NCBI RefSeq assembly: GCF_011193355.1 | Contig: NZ_CP049780.1 | Span: forward strand, 2,332,556-2,396,555 | Direction of reading: 5' to 3' | Origin: Streptomyces sp. JB150 | GTDB taxonomy: Bacteria > Actinomycetota > Actinomycetes > Streptomycetales > Streptomycetaceae | Length of the DNA: 64,000 nucleotides | In this document: positions 47,533-54,743 of the stretch, in pieces | Position numbering within the stretch: position 1 is the stretch's first letter | How the letters are laid out: every line of letters starts with the position of its first letter | The notes under the pieces: model-generated | What the model saw: the letters and a program-made list of their open reading frames with translations, nothing else | Told to the model about the DNA's origin: nothing | Databases searched by the model: none | Program-made: the position numbers and the translations under genes

Positions 47533-47865
47533 TCAGGGCCGTGACGTGTCCGGTCGGCGGAACACCTCGGTCGGCCGCCATGGCTCCGGTGCCGGAGGAA
47601 GCTTGCTGAACGCGGGCAGAGGGACCCGGCCGGCCCGAGCTGACGCGTCCTCGCCGGCCTCCTGTGCAGCGGTCGGGAAATCCTCCGCGACGCCGACCGG
47701 CACCCACTGGCACCCGTCCCATTCCTGGATGCCACGCGGCGCGGCCGGGTCGACGTGAGCCCCTTGCTCGGCCTGGTCGCCGAGCGGGGCGAGCCTGCGC
47801 TCTCCAGGGACAGGGCGGCGGCGCTCGCGGCGCTCCGCCCACTGCTCCAGGGGCTCGTCGTCCAT
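47533..47865 (-). CDS. DUF6087 family protein
   Basis: A 110-residue protein starting MDDEPLEQWAERRERRR, with the stretch HVDPAAPRGIQEWDGCQWVPV that marks the DUF6087 family in Streptomyces, then a Pro-rich tail. The ATG at 47865 has an excellent GGAGGGAG six bases upstream. It follows tgmC after 70 bases on the same strand and probably belongs to the same transcript. Function unknown; frequent beside RiPP-type and regulatory cassettes. Confidence 0.75.
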   Translation of the reverse strand: MDDEPLEQWAERRERRRPVPGERRLAPLGDQAEQGAHVDPAAPRGIQEWDGCQWVPVGVAEDFPTAAQEAGEDASARAGRVPLPAFSKLPPAPEPWRPTEVFRRPDTSRP

Positions 47866-47935
47866 GCGGTGCTCCCTCCTCTTGAAGTCGTCCAGTCTGC
47901 CGCGTCGGCGGGGTGGCGGGAACCGGCAGCCGCCG

Positions 47936-49069
47936 CTACAGCGTTGCCGTCCACCCGCCGCGAGACAGAGTGGTCGTGCCGTCGGGGCTGATGGTGACCT
48001 GGGCCCCGTATACGGGGAGTTCCCCGTGGTGCAGCCACCACCATCGGATGTCGTCGAGTTCGTCGTACAGGCGCCGCGGGCCGGACTGGTGCACGGTGGC
48101 GGTCTGCTCGCCCGGCTTGGTGGACGCTCGCGCCCACGACCCATCCGCGTGCAGCATCCACGTGCTGCGGCTGCCGTCGTCGCCGGTGCCGGTGCGGTGC
48201 TCGATGCCGGGGACCTTGAGGGACAGCATCGACCACACCTCCCAGGCCCGCATGACGTCGAGCACGGGGAAGGGCGACCGGGTAACCTCCTCGCCTTCCT
48301 GGTCGACGGCCTGGGCGAACACCTCGCTTAGGGCGGGCGGGTAGTCGTCGCCGGATCGGGTGGCCATGAACGAGCCGCGCTCCCACTCGACTCGCCCCCT
48401 CGCGCCGCCATCTTCGGTCTTGTCCGCAGTGATGATCAGCCCGGTCCCCGAGATGGTGGTGACCAGGCGTCCGCCAGGGGTAAGCGCGGCCAGCCAGTGC
48501 GCGGGGATCCGGGGCACGGACACCATGGACACGATCCGGTCGAAGTCGCCGGGCAGTTCTCTGTCGGCGTCGGCGGTGACAACGGTCGGGTGCCAGCCGA
48601 TCCGGTCCAGGCGTACGGCTGCGGCCTCGGTCAGATACGGGTCGACATCCAGCGTCGTCACCATGTCATCGCCGAGTCGGTGACAGGCCAGGGCCGCGCT
48701 GTAGCCCGAGCCGGTGGCCACATCCAGCAGCCGCACCCCGGGGGTGACACGGCCCAGCCGCAGCATCGTCACGACCAGGCTCGGCAGCGTGGACGAGGAT
48801 GTGGGGTGTCCCGTGACGACCTGGCCCGGCTCCGCCTGGTCGGCATGAGCGGGCCCGATCCGTGTGACCAGGGTGGAATCCGAGTAGGCCGCCTCCGCCC
48901 ATGCCACTTCGTCGGACGGCCCGTCAACGACCGTCCAACCGCGCTCGCCGGGAGCGAACCAGCGCTCGACAAGCTCATGCCGGGGCGTGGCGGCGATCGG
49001 CGCCCACCAGTCCGACTCCGGATACGAGACCTGGGCCGCGAGGCGTTCCGCGTACCGCTCCCAGTCCAT
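47936..49069 (-). CDS. tgmC: ATP-grasp RiPP system methyltransferase (PIMT-like)
   Basis: A 377-residue SAM-dependent methyltransferase related to protein L-isoaspartyl O-methyltransferase: TGHPTSSSTLPSLVVTML is the substrate loop and LLDVATGSGYSAALACHRLG the SAM-binding motif I. It is much longer than housekeeping PIMT (about 210 residues); an N-terminal extension of 85 residues and a C-terminal domain of about 110 residues are typical for those acting on RiPP peptides. In fuscimiditide and related imiditides such enzymes methylate an aspartate, which then closes to aspartimide. The ATG overlaps the tgmB stop (ATGA). Confidence 0.85.
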   Translation of the reverse strand: MDWERYAERLAAQVSYPESDWWAPIAATPRHELVERWFAPGERGWTVVDGPSDEVAWAEAAYSDSTLVTRIGPAHADQAEPGQVVTGHPTSSSTLPSLVVTMLRLGRVTPGVRLLDVATGSGYSAALACHRLGDDMVTTLDVDPYLTEAAAVRLDRIGWHPTVVTADADRELPGDFDRIVSMVSVPRIPAHWLAALTPGGRLVTTISGTGLIITADKTEDGGARGRVEWERGSFMATRSGDDYPPALSEVFAQAVDQEGEEVTRSPFPVLDVMRAWEVWSMLSLKVPGIEHRTGTGDDGSRSTWMLHADGSWARASTKPGEQTATVHQSGPRRLYDELDDIRWWWLHHGELPVYGAQVTISPDGTTTLSRGGWTATL

Positions 49070-50031
49070 CAGCTGACTCCTTGCAACTCGTCGGCGATCG
49101 CCTCAACGATCGGCAGGCCGGTCGCGCCTTGAATCCAGTCCCACTGACCGCACGGGTTGACCTCGAGGAAAGTCCACCCCTCTGGGCCAACGATGAAGTC
49201 TGCCGCGCCGTAGCGGAGCTGTAGCCGGTTCATGAGGCGCCGCATACCGGCGGCGACTCCCGCCGGCACGGTCGTAGTGGTGTACGTCAGGGCGCCGTAG
49301 TCGCTGCGCCAGTCCTCGTGCGAGGCATCGCTGCCGGCGTGGATGGCCGCGGCGAACATCCGATCGCCGACCACGGTCAGGCGCACCTCGTATTCCTTGG
49401 CTATCCACTCCTGGAAGAGGTGGGCGGTGGTGCTGATGCCTCGCAGGTCGGCCAGGTCGGACGAGGTGAGGAGGCGCGTGTACACCGTCTTGAGCTGGCC
49501 CTCCTCGATCAGCACGGGCGAGGCGATCGGCTTGCAGACGATGTCGGCTCGGAGTTCGGCGGCGAAGGCCAGAACGTCTTCGGGGCGGTTGGTGATGAGG
49601 GTGGCCGGAATACGCAGCCCGCACGCGCGCGCGGCAGCGAGCTGCACCGGCTTGTACTCGGCGCGCGCCATCGTGGTCGGGTGGTTCACCCAGCGGCAGT
49701 CGAGCGCGGACAGGACACCGCCGAGGCCGGCGCGGGCCTGGGCGGCGGCGAACCTCTCCTCCGGGCCGGACATCCCCTGGGGGAAGCGGAACGCCCCGGG
49801 GGCGCGGTAGTAGACCGCGCCGACCCGGGACAGCTCCACCGTCCGGTGCTCGGTGGTGAGGACGCCCGTCCACGCCTGCCTCTGGTCGATCCGTCCGGCC
49901 AGGGCGAGCCGCTGCGGGAAGTCGGCGGTGTCCATGCGGAACACCTCGACCCCGCGGCGGTCCAGTTCGACGACGACCCGGTCTGTGGGCCAGTCGTCGG
50001 CAGCGGCAACGATCAGGACGGGCGCGGTCAT
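49069..50031 (-). CDS. tgmB: ATP-grasp ribosomal peptide maturase
   Basis: A 320-residue ATP-grasp ligase, the maturase of the tgm/graspetide type. The N-terminal domain starts MTAPVLIVAAADDWPTDRV. The ATP-grasp core contains VCKPIAS (ATP-binding lysine), LFQEWIAKEYEVRLTVVGD and FLEVNPCGQWDWIQ, with the metal-binding glutamate and asparagine. Such enzymes activate Asp or Glu side chains of the precursor by phosphorylation and join them to Thr, Ser or Lys as ester or amide. It overlaps tgmA and tgmC by four bases on both sides. Confidence 0.92.
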   Translation of the reverse strand: MTAPVLIVAAADDWPTDRVVVELDRRGVEVFRMDTADFPQRLALAGRIDQRQAWTGVLTTEHRTVELSRVGAVYYRAPGAFRFPQGMSGPEERFAAAQARAGLGGVLSALDCRWVNHPTTMARAEYKPVQLAAARACGLRIPATLITNRPEDVLAFAAELRADIVCKPIASPVLIEEGQLKTVYTRLLTSSDLADLRGISTTAHLFQEWIAKEYEVRLTVVGDRMFAAAIHAGSDASHEDWRSDYGALTYTTTTVPAGVAAGMRRLMNRLQLRYGAADFIVGPEGWTFLEVNPCGQWDWIQGATGLPIVEAIADELQGVS

Positions 50032-50327
50032 CAGTCCTTCGGCCCCTCGTCCAGCGGCGGCGGGTTCGTCGTCGAGCCGTCCGGCACGGTCGGCGTGTGC
50101 GTGTTCGCCATGCACGTCAGCAGGCCGCCGTCGTAGGAGACGTTGACCTGGCGGCCGTAGTCGTAGGCGTGCGCCGGGATGCGGGCGGCGCCGGTGGAGT
50201 CGGGGATGCGGGCGAAGCGCAGCGCCCACGGCCTGGTCTGCGGGGCCGACGGGGGCTCCACGCTGTGCGGGGTGCGGCCTCCGGGCGGGGTGAGGGGGAA
50301 CGCTGCGCGATCCAGTTCAGTCGTCAT
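50031..50327 (-). CDS. tgmA: ATP-grasp-modified RiPP precursor peptide
   Basis: A 98-residue precursor. The leader contains RPWALRFARIP and YDYGRQVNVSYDG, the conserved PW-x-L and Y-x-x-RQ elements of ATP-grasp targets, followed by a C-terminal core from about residue 68. The core is rich in Thr, Asp and Glu (THTPTVPDGSTTNPPPLDEG), giving several possible acceptors (Thr71, Thr76, Thr78, Thr80, Ser85, Thr86, Thr87) and acidic donors (Asp83, Asp93, Glu94). Asp83-Gly84 is an aspartimide-prone pair, matching the PIMT-like partner. ATG with GGAGAG upstream; the stop overlaps tgmB. Which rings form is not known. Confidence 0.85.
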   Translation of the reverse strand: MTTELDRAAFPLTPPGGRTPHSVEPPSAPQTRPWALRFARIPDSTGAARIPAHAYDYGRQVNVSYDGGLLTCMANTHTPTVPDGSTTNPPPLDEGPKD

Positions 50328-50419
50328 GGTCTCTCCAGTTGGTTGCGGGTGGTAGCGCGGAAGGGCCTGCCTCGGCGCTCGGTCTGTCCCGGTGTGCGGG
50401 GAGGCGGGCGGGGTGGAAC

Positions 50420-50492
50420 CCGCCCCGCCGGAGGCTTGCGGTCCCCCGACGGGACGGGCGTCTGTGGGTGCGACCCTGACCCTGCGGTCGCC
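50420..50492 (-). terminator. hairpin between DUF6415 operon and tgm genes
   Basis: Minus-strand RNA from this stretch can form a stem of about 13 pairs (arms around 50420-50432 and 50447-50460) in which two C/A mismatches seen on the plus strand become G-U pairs, so it is functional for minus-strand transcripts. It lies between the DUF6415 stop (50503) and the tgmA start (50327). It shares blocks CGGAGGCTTGCGG, GGGCGTCTG and GCGGTCGCC with the hairpin at 47001-47072. Confidence 0.6.
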
Positions 50493-50502
50493 ATGGGGCC
50501 CC

Positions 50503-50862
50503 TTACGCCGGGGCAGGCGACCGCAGGCTCTCGTAGCGGTCACAGAGGAAGTCGAGGGCGTAGGCCAGCTCCACGGCGTGCGCAGCCAACCCGCCCGGTC
50601 CCGGGTCTACGGTGGCGCTGAGTTTCTTGCGCGCTGACCAGACGGCAACCAGTCCACCGTCGCGGAGCGGGTAGTACTGGGGCAGCTTGCGGGCGGCTTG
50701 GTCGACCATGGGGATGATCAGCTCGATGTGGCCGCGCAGCGCGCTGGTCAGCAGGTCCAGGTCCTCGCCGGTCGGCGGCTGTGCGCCGGGACCGATCATG
50801 CGGCGGACCGTGTCGCGCATGGTCGCAAGGTCCGCCGGGGGGATGCCGTCCGCCACGTTCAT
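50503..50862 (-). CDS. DUF6415 family protein
   Basis: A 119-residue, mostly helical protein. The pattern ADLATMRDTVRRMI, LDLLTSALRGHIELIIPMVDQAARKLP and AHAVELAYALDFLCDRYES matches DUF6415, a family annotated near natural product genes in Streptomyces. Function unknown. It is the last gene in a chain of minus-strand genes joined by ATGA overlaps and stands directly before the tgm cassette, with a hairpin between. Confidence 0.75.
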   Translation of the reverse strand: MNVADGIPPADLATMRDTVRRMIGPGAQPPTGEDLDLLTSALRGHIELIIPMVDQAARKLPQYYPLRDGGLVAVWSARKKLSATVDPGPGGLAAHAVELAYALDFLCDRYESLRSPAPA

Positions 50863-51053
50863 CGCAGCCCACCCGCCTTCCGGTGGCAGGAGCACCCGCA
50901 CCGCCGTACCAGCAGGACGCGGCTGGAGTGAGGCAGCGGAATGTCCTTGGTCCGGCGGCAGTCGCGGTGCATGTACCCGTAGTCCTGACGCTGTGCCAGC
51001 GTGCACTCCGCCGACAGGCCGTCGGCCGTGTCGGTCGCAAGGGTCGTGGTCAC
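50859..51053 (-). CDS. small cysteine-containing protein, unknown
   Basis: A 64-residue protein with four cysteines (AECTLAQ, HRDCRRT, RRCGCSCHRK), the last three close together as in a zinc-binding site. Basic, no signal. Its stop overlaps the DUF6415 start and its start overlaps the next upstream gene (ATGA both), which supports its reality despite the small size. Confidence 0.55.
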   Translation of the reverse strand: MTTTLATDTADGLSAECTLAQRQDYGYMHRDCRRTKDIPLPHSSRVLLVRRCGCSCHRKAGGLR

Positions 51054-51277
51054 GGCAGCTCACCCCGCGATCGGGCGTTCGCCACCGACACGCCCGCGCT
51101 GAGTGCCTCGCCGATCGTGACCGGCCTCAGCATGTCCCGTTCCGCGTCCCACTCGGTGCCGCCACCGACCGGGCGCAGCTGCACGTACGGGCCGACGAAG
51201 CCCATCACCTTGCCGATCTTCTTCAGGCCGGTGTCCTCGACCAGGTCGCCGGGGATGGGGTTGTAGGTCACCACCAC
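51050..51277 (-). CDS. small conserved protein, unknown
   Basis: A 75-residue protein, MVVTYNPIPGDLVEDTGLKK, with an SH3-like look (GDLVEDTGLKKIGKVMGFVGPYVQLRPVGGG) and a C-terminal helix. Similar small proteins occur beside XRE/DUF6415 cassettes in Streptomyces. It overlaps both neighbours by a few bases. Confidence 0.65.
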   Translation of the reverse strand: MVVTYNPIPGDLVEDTGLKKIGKVMGFVGPYVQLRPVGGGTEWDAERDMLRPVTIGEALSAGVSVANARSRGELP

Positions 51278-51573
51278 CGCTCACCCCCCGAAGGGCCCGC
51301 CTGGGCGGTCGCGTAGATATCCGCCCCCAGGCGCGCCACGTAGGGCCGGACGAGGACGTCCGTCGGCTCCCACGATGCTTCCGCGGGCGGGGTGTACCGC
51401 TTCCGGCGGTGACTGCGAGCGGTGACGAGCCGCGCGCCGCAGACATCCGGCGACGGCGGGGAGGGGATCGGCCGCACCGCGCGGGGGGTGGAGGTGCGGC
51501 GGTGCCGCCCCGTGACCCGCGGTCGGAACACGACCGCCCTTACCCATTCGAGTGCCTGTGATAGGAATTCCAC
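51268..51573 (-). CDS. small basic protein, unknown
   Basis: A 101-residue Arg/Pro-rich protein, MEFLSQALEWVRAVVFRPRV, whose last codons overlap the start of the next gene by ten bases. It has one short amphipathic helix at the start and no domain I recognise. Overlap with the chain of genes downstream makes it likely real, but its composition is low complexity. Confidence 0.45.
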   Translation of the reverse strand: MEFLSQALEWVRAVVFRPRVTGRHRRTSTPRAVRPIPSPPSPDVCGARLVTARSHRRKRYTPPAEASWEPTDVLVRPYVARLGADIYATAQAGPSGGERWW

Positions 51574-51651
51574 TGTCGACGCTCCTTCGCAGCGTTGGCC
51601 ATGCCCCGGGGCCGTTCGCCCGGCCGCCGGGGTCTATCGATGTCTTGCAGG

Positions 51652-52260
51652 TCAGCTCCGCTGCACAGCCATGGAGTCCGCTGCCTGCGGCGCGACGACC
51701 CGTAGCGCCTCGTCCAGGTGAGAGCGGAGATCCTGACCGTGCAGCAGAGGCAGCGGCTGGTGAGCCTGTTCGTGCCACGGCGGGGTGTCCCAGCGGACCC
51801 CGTGGCTCGGCGGCAGGGCCACCCATCCGGTCGGTCCCGACCGCACTTGAACCGCGGAGTCCGTCATGCCACCCACCGCGTACCGACCCGTGGACGGCAG
51901 GACGAGCAGCATCGCCCGGTCGCCCTCCATCAGGCACGGCACCGGCGCCACACGATCGAGAGAAATCATCGCCGCCATGCCGTACTCCCTAGGCAGCGCG
52001 ATCGCGTCGAACGAGACAGTGGGGGCGATCAAGGCAGCGCCGGGAGAAGCGGCGAGTTCGTCGCCGAGCTGCTCGGCCGTACACACGGTGACAGGGCCGG
52101 GCAACGGATGCGCGCCCGGTGCAGGGCACGACTCGGGCGTGCCGCAGGTACAGCCGCCACGCGGCCGGTACCGGTACCCGACGGCGACGGGCCAGCGGAG
52201 GATGCCGGTGTACGCGGCTGCGCAGGATGCGGGATCTCGGGTATCGATCGGACCGTACAT
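51652..52260 (-). CDS. primase/polymerase-like (Prim-Pol family) protein
   Basis: A 202-residue protein resembling the N-terminal archaeo-eukaryotic primase-type domain annotated as bifunctional DNA primase/polymerase. The pattern AAAYTGILRWPVAVGYRYRP, then CTCGTPESCPAPGAHPL and APTVSFDAIALPREYGMAAM fits, but the usual DxD catalytic pair is not convincing, so it may be non-catalytic. Streptomyces have several such stand-alone short proteins beside XRE regulators. The ATG at 52260 is chosen as it starts the conserved part. Confidence 0.6.
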   Translation of the reverse strand: MYGPIDTRDPASCAAAYTGILRWPVAVGYRYRPRGGCTCGTPESCPAPGAHPLPGPVTVCTAEQLGDELAASPGAALIAPTVSFDAIALPREYGMAAMISLDRVAPVPCLMEGDRAMLLVLPSTGRYAVGGMTDSAVQVRSGPTGWVALPPSHGVRWDTPPWHEQAHQPLPLLHGQDLRSHLDEALRVVAPQAADSMAVQRS

Positions 52261-52328
52261 CACGCCCCTCGCGGTGATCGCCTGTTGACGGTCAGTGAGG
52301 TATCCACGATGGACCCGAGAAAAGGGCA

Positions 52329-52353
52329 CGACCCTCAGAAATTCTGAGGGTCG
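52329..52353. promoter_or_regulatory. perfect palindrome between XRE gene and primase-like gene
   Basis: A 12-bp perfect inverted repeat around a single central base: CGACCCTCAGAA, A, TTCTGAGGGTCG. The A/T-rich centre and short loop suit a protein-binding operator more than a hairpin, though it could also work as terminator for the XRE gene, whose stop is 27 bases away. It is 69 bases upstream of the primase-like gene. Confidence 0.6.
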
Positions 52354-52379
52354 TTATGAGGAGCCGTCAGCAGGCGCCC

Positions 52380-53624
52380 CTAGGAGACGAGTTCCATGCT
52401 CCTGATGAGCGACGACAGAGCAGCAGCCTGGGAAGGCACGCCCTTCTGCGCGAGGTTCTGCACCAGGGCGCGGGCCATCGGGTCCGCGTGCACGTAGTAC
52501 GGGGCCTTGCTGGCCGCCGCCTTCAGCGTCACCACCGCCGCGGGGAGGCGGCCCATCTTCTCGTAAGCGCGGGCCCGGTCGATCTCGTAGTGCGTCTGCC
52601 GCTCCTTGCTGGGCACCGCCTTAATGTCGGCGTTCTTCACCTTATGAAGCCCGGTGTCCGGCTGCTGCACCTCGACACCGACCTCCGCCGCGTGAACTGC
52701 GACAGTGCCGCGCCCGAACACGGTCTGCTGCTCCAGGTCATGCCACGTGGGGCCCAGGCGATCGGCGTCCTCCAGCGCAGCGTCGATGCGCGCCCAGGCG
52801 TCATCCGCCCGAGAGCCGCGGGCTGCCGCCACAGCGGCCCGCAGGTGCAGAGCACCGCGCAGGGAGAGCACCCGGTTCTCAGGATCACGCGTGGTCGCCA
52901 GCGGCTCCAGGTCACGCAGGGCGGCATCGGCGACCGCCATCGCTTCCGGCAGCGACGCCTGGTGCAGGAGCGCCCCGCACCGGTCCCACGCCACGGCCGC
53001 CTTGACGATCGGGTCGTCCAGCACCGTCGCCGCGCCGGCAGCCACTTCGGCAGCCACCCAAGCCAGGTCCGGGTATCCCAACTGGTTCAGGCACATACGG
53101 GCCGTGCGGGCAGCGTCCACCAGCAGTCTGAGCGCCTCTTCGCGCGCCTGGCCTTCATGGGTCAGCAGCGCCGTGTTGAGATCCTCGATCAGCCCTGGGA
53201 GGACGGTAGCCACCTTCGGCAAGTTCGCAGCCTGGCGTGCCTCGTTCGCCTTGGCGGTCCGGGTGGTGAGGTCATCGGAGGCCACGGGTGTTCCCTGAGC
53301 GGGCAGGCCTGGATGCCCGGACAGGATGAGGCCGGCGCGGCGCAGGCCCGTACGCAGGGCGGGGATGTGAGCGTGCGCGAGGGAGCCGCCGTCGCGCTGG
53401 AGCCGGTAGGGCTGGCCAAGCAGCCACACCACATCCACGTCGGTGACATCGGCGATCGCAGTGATGAGGGAGTAGCGGTCCAGCGGCAGCTTTCCCGTCT
53501 CGACTTGCTGCACCCAGTGCTCGGTGCGGTCGAGGAAGCCGGCCATCTCGTTCTGGGTCAGCCCGGCCGCGTTGCGTGCGATCCGCACGCGCGTACCGAT
53601 GTGGTTGTCCGTGCCGTCGGGCAT
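52380..53624 (-). CDS. XRE family regulator with TPR-like sensor region
   Basis: A 414-residue protein. Residues about 8-65 are a Cro/CI-type helix-turn-helix (GTRVRIARNAAGLTQNEMAG, EHWVQQVETGKLPLDRYSL). The remaining 330 residues are all-helical, with TPR-like repeats (VAWDRCGALLHQASLPEAMA, ALRDLEPLATT, DRARAYEKMGRLPAAVVTLK). This architecture is common among Streptomyces regulators of specialised metabolism that sense small ligands or peptides. It is upstream of the primase-like gene and the chain leading to tgm, all on the minus strand, and is the best candidate regulator of the cassette. Confidence 0.88.
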   Translation of the reverse strand: MPDGTDNHIGTRVRIARNAAGLTQNEMAGFLDRTEHWVQQVETGKLPLDRYSLITAIADVTDVDVVWLLGQPYRLQRDGGSLAHAHIPALRTGLRRAGLILSGHPGLPAQGTPVASDDLTTRTAKANEARQAANLPKVATVLPGLIEDLNTALLTHEGQAREEALRLLVDAARTARMCLNQLGYPDLAWVAAEVAAGAATVLDDPIVKAAVAWDRCGALLHQASLPEAMAVADAALRDLEPLATTRDPENRVLSLRGALHLRAAVAAARGSRADDAWARIDAALEDADRLGPTWHDLEQQTVFGRGTVAVHAAEVGVEVQQPDTGLHKVKNADIKAVPSKERQTHYEIDRARAYEKMGRLPAAVVTLKAAASKAPYYVHADPMARALVQNLAQKGVPSQAAALSSLIRSMELVS

Positions 53625-54151
53625 ACTGAAACTCCGTTCTGACTCGACACCAGAACGGTACCCCCGGAGCCGGTCTCCGGGATGCGCTCAATGGCCCCCG
53701 CTCTCACAGCGGGGGCCATTGCCGTATCGTGCGCGCGCTATGCGAGCCGGATACCCCGTGGACGACCTCGCTCACGGATGATCGCGCCCTTCCTCCTGGT
53801 CAACTGCTCATCAGGACAGAATGCGGGGTTGGGGGGTGGGGACACGGCAAGATACCTCCAGTCCCGAGCTGGGTGCCGGGGCCTGTACGACCCACCCCCC
53901 ATGGCCGCGAGTCCCTCACGATCTCCGTCCGGCCCGTCACTTGGCACCGTATCCCGAACCACTGGCCACACGGCCGGTCCGCAGTCGAACAGCCCAGCCG
54001 AGGTGCCAGCCCCACCACCCGACGGCCCTGAGAACGCTCAGGGGCCAGCTACCGCGCTCAGTCACAGGCGAGGTAGTCCACCCGCCACCTTGCGACGACC
54101 AGATTAGATCGTGCGTTCGATTTTGTTCGCAAGTCGACGTAATCTTGGGCC
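53625..54151. other. gene-poor stretch with one strong hairpin
   Basis: No convincing gene in about 525 bases. A perfect 14-bp inverted repeat (CAATGGCCCCCGCT at 53689-53702, its complement at 53708-53721, loop CTCAC) stands 65 bases upstream of the XRE start. Just before the DUF6233 gene the sequence becomes locally A/T-rich (about 54105-54150), as expected for a promoter. Short open frames here have no ribosome binding sites or coding pattern. Confidence 0.6.
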
Positions 54152-54502
54152 GTGAGTGAAGAGCCGTCCCGTCTGGAGTTGCTGCGCTTCGCCCGGCGCG
54201 TGTTCGTACAGCAGGCGACGGCGGGCCTGGCGCAGATCGACCGCTGGATAGCCGCCGAAGAACGCCGGGAGGCCGAGCGGCACCTCGGGGAAGCGCGTCA
54301 GCCGCCTCCCCCGGATTGGCTACTCCAGCACGGCCTGAACCGGGACAACGTGGACGCCGTCCACACCGGGAACTGCTGGGCCGCAGCGAAGAGCGGGCGG
54401 TGCACCCCGGTGAGCCGGGAACAAGCGCTCGACGCCCTCCGCCAGCAGATCCCCCCGTGCACCTTCTGCCGGCCGGACACAGCCCTCGGGTTCCTGGACT
54501 AG
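54152..54502 (+). CDS. DUF6233 family protein
   Basis: A 116-residue protein. A helical N-terminus (LLRFARRVFVQQATAGLAQI, RWIAAEERREAERHLGEARQ) is followed by a small cysteine-bearing end (HTGNCWAAAKSGRCTPVSRE, CTFCRPDTALGFLD) that fits DUF6233, frequent in Streptomyces accessory regions and phage-like elements. Function unknown. GTG start after an A/T-rich stretch. It is followed by a zinc-ribbon protein on the same strand. Confidence 0.72.
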   Translation: MSEEPSRLELLRFARRVFVQQATAGLAQIDRWIAAEERREAERHLGEARQPPPPDWLLQHGLNRDNVDAVHTGNCWAAAKSGRCTPVSREQALDALRQQIPPCTFCRPDTALGFLD

Positions 54503-54549
54503 CACCCTGTGAGCTGCCCGGGCACAGGGCGGGACGTACATTCGAGCAC

Positions 54550-54735
54550 ATGGACGGCAGACCGCAGCGCATCGATCCCTCGACAGACCGGACCGCTGCC
54601 GCGCGCCTGCTCGGCTGCCACCCCGACGAGGTGGGCTACTGCCCACGCTGCTCGGGGCTCACCCGCCGGTACGGGCGCAGCGCCGAGATCCTGTGCCCCG
54701 CCTGCCAGTGGGACGCCGCCCACCCGCCGAGCTGA
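54550..54735 (+). CDS. small zinc-ribbon protein
   Basis: A 61-residue protein with two CxxC pairs (GYCPRCSG and ILCPACQWD) forming a zinc ribbon. The start MDGRPQRIDPSTDRTAA precedes a short helix. No recognised family. It lies 47 bases after the DUF6233 gene and ends nine bases before the convergent DNA ligase stop. Confidence 0.55.
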   Translation: MDGRPQRIDPSTDRTAAARLLGCHPDEVGYCPRCSGLTRRYGRSAEILCPACQWDAAHPPS

Positions 54736-54743
54736 TCCGTGCC

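Noticed and set aside
53738..53971. A 77-codon open frame on the minus strand upstream of the XRE gene
   Set aside because: No ribosome binding site, composition unlike neighbours and an opposite-strand frame of similar quality; treated as non-coding.
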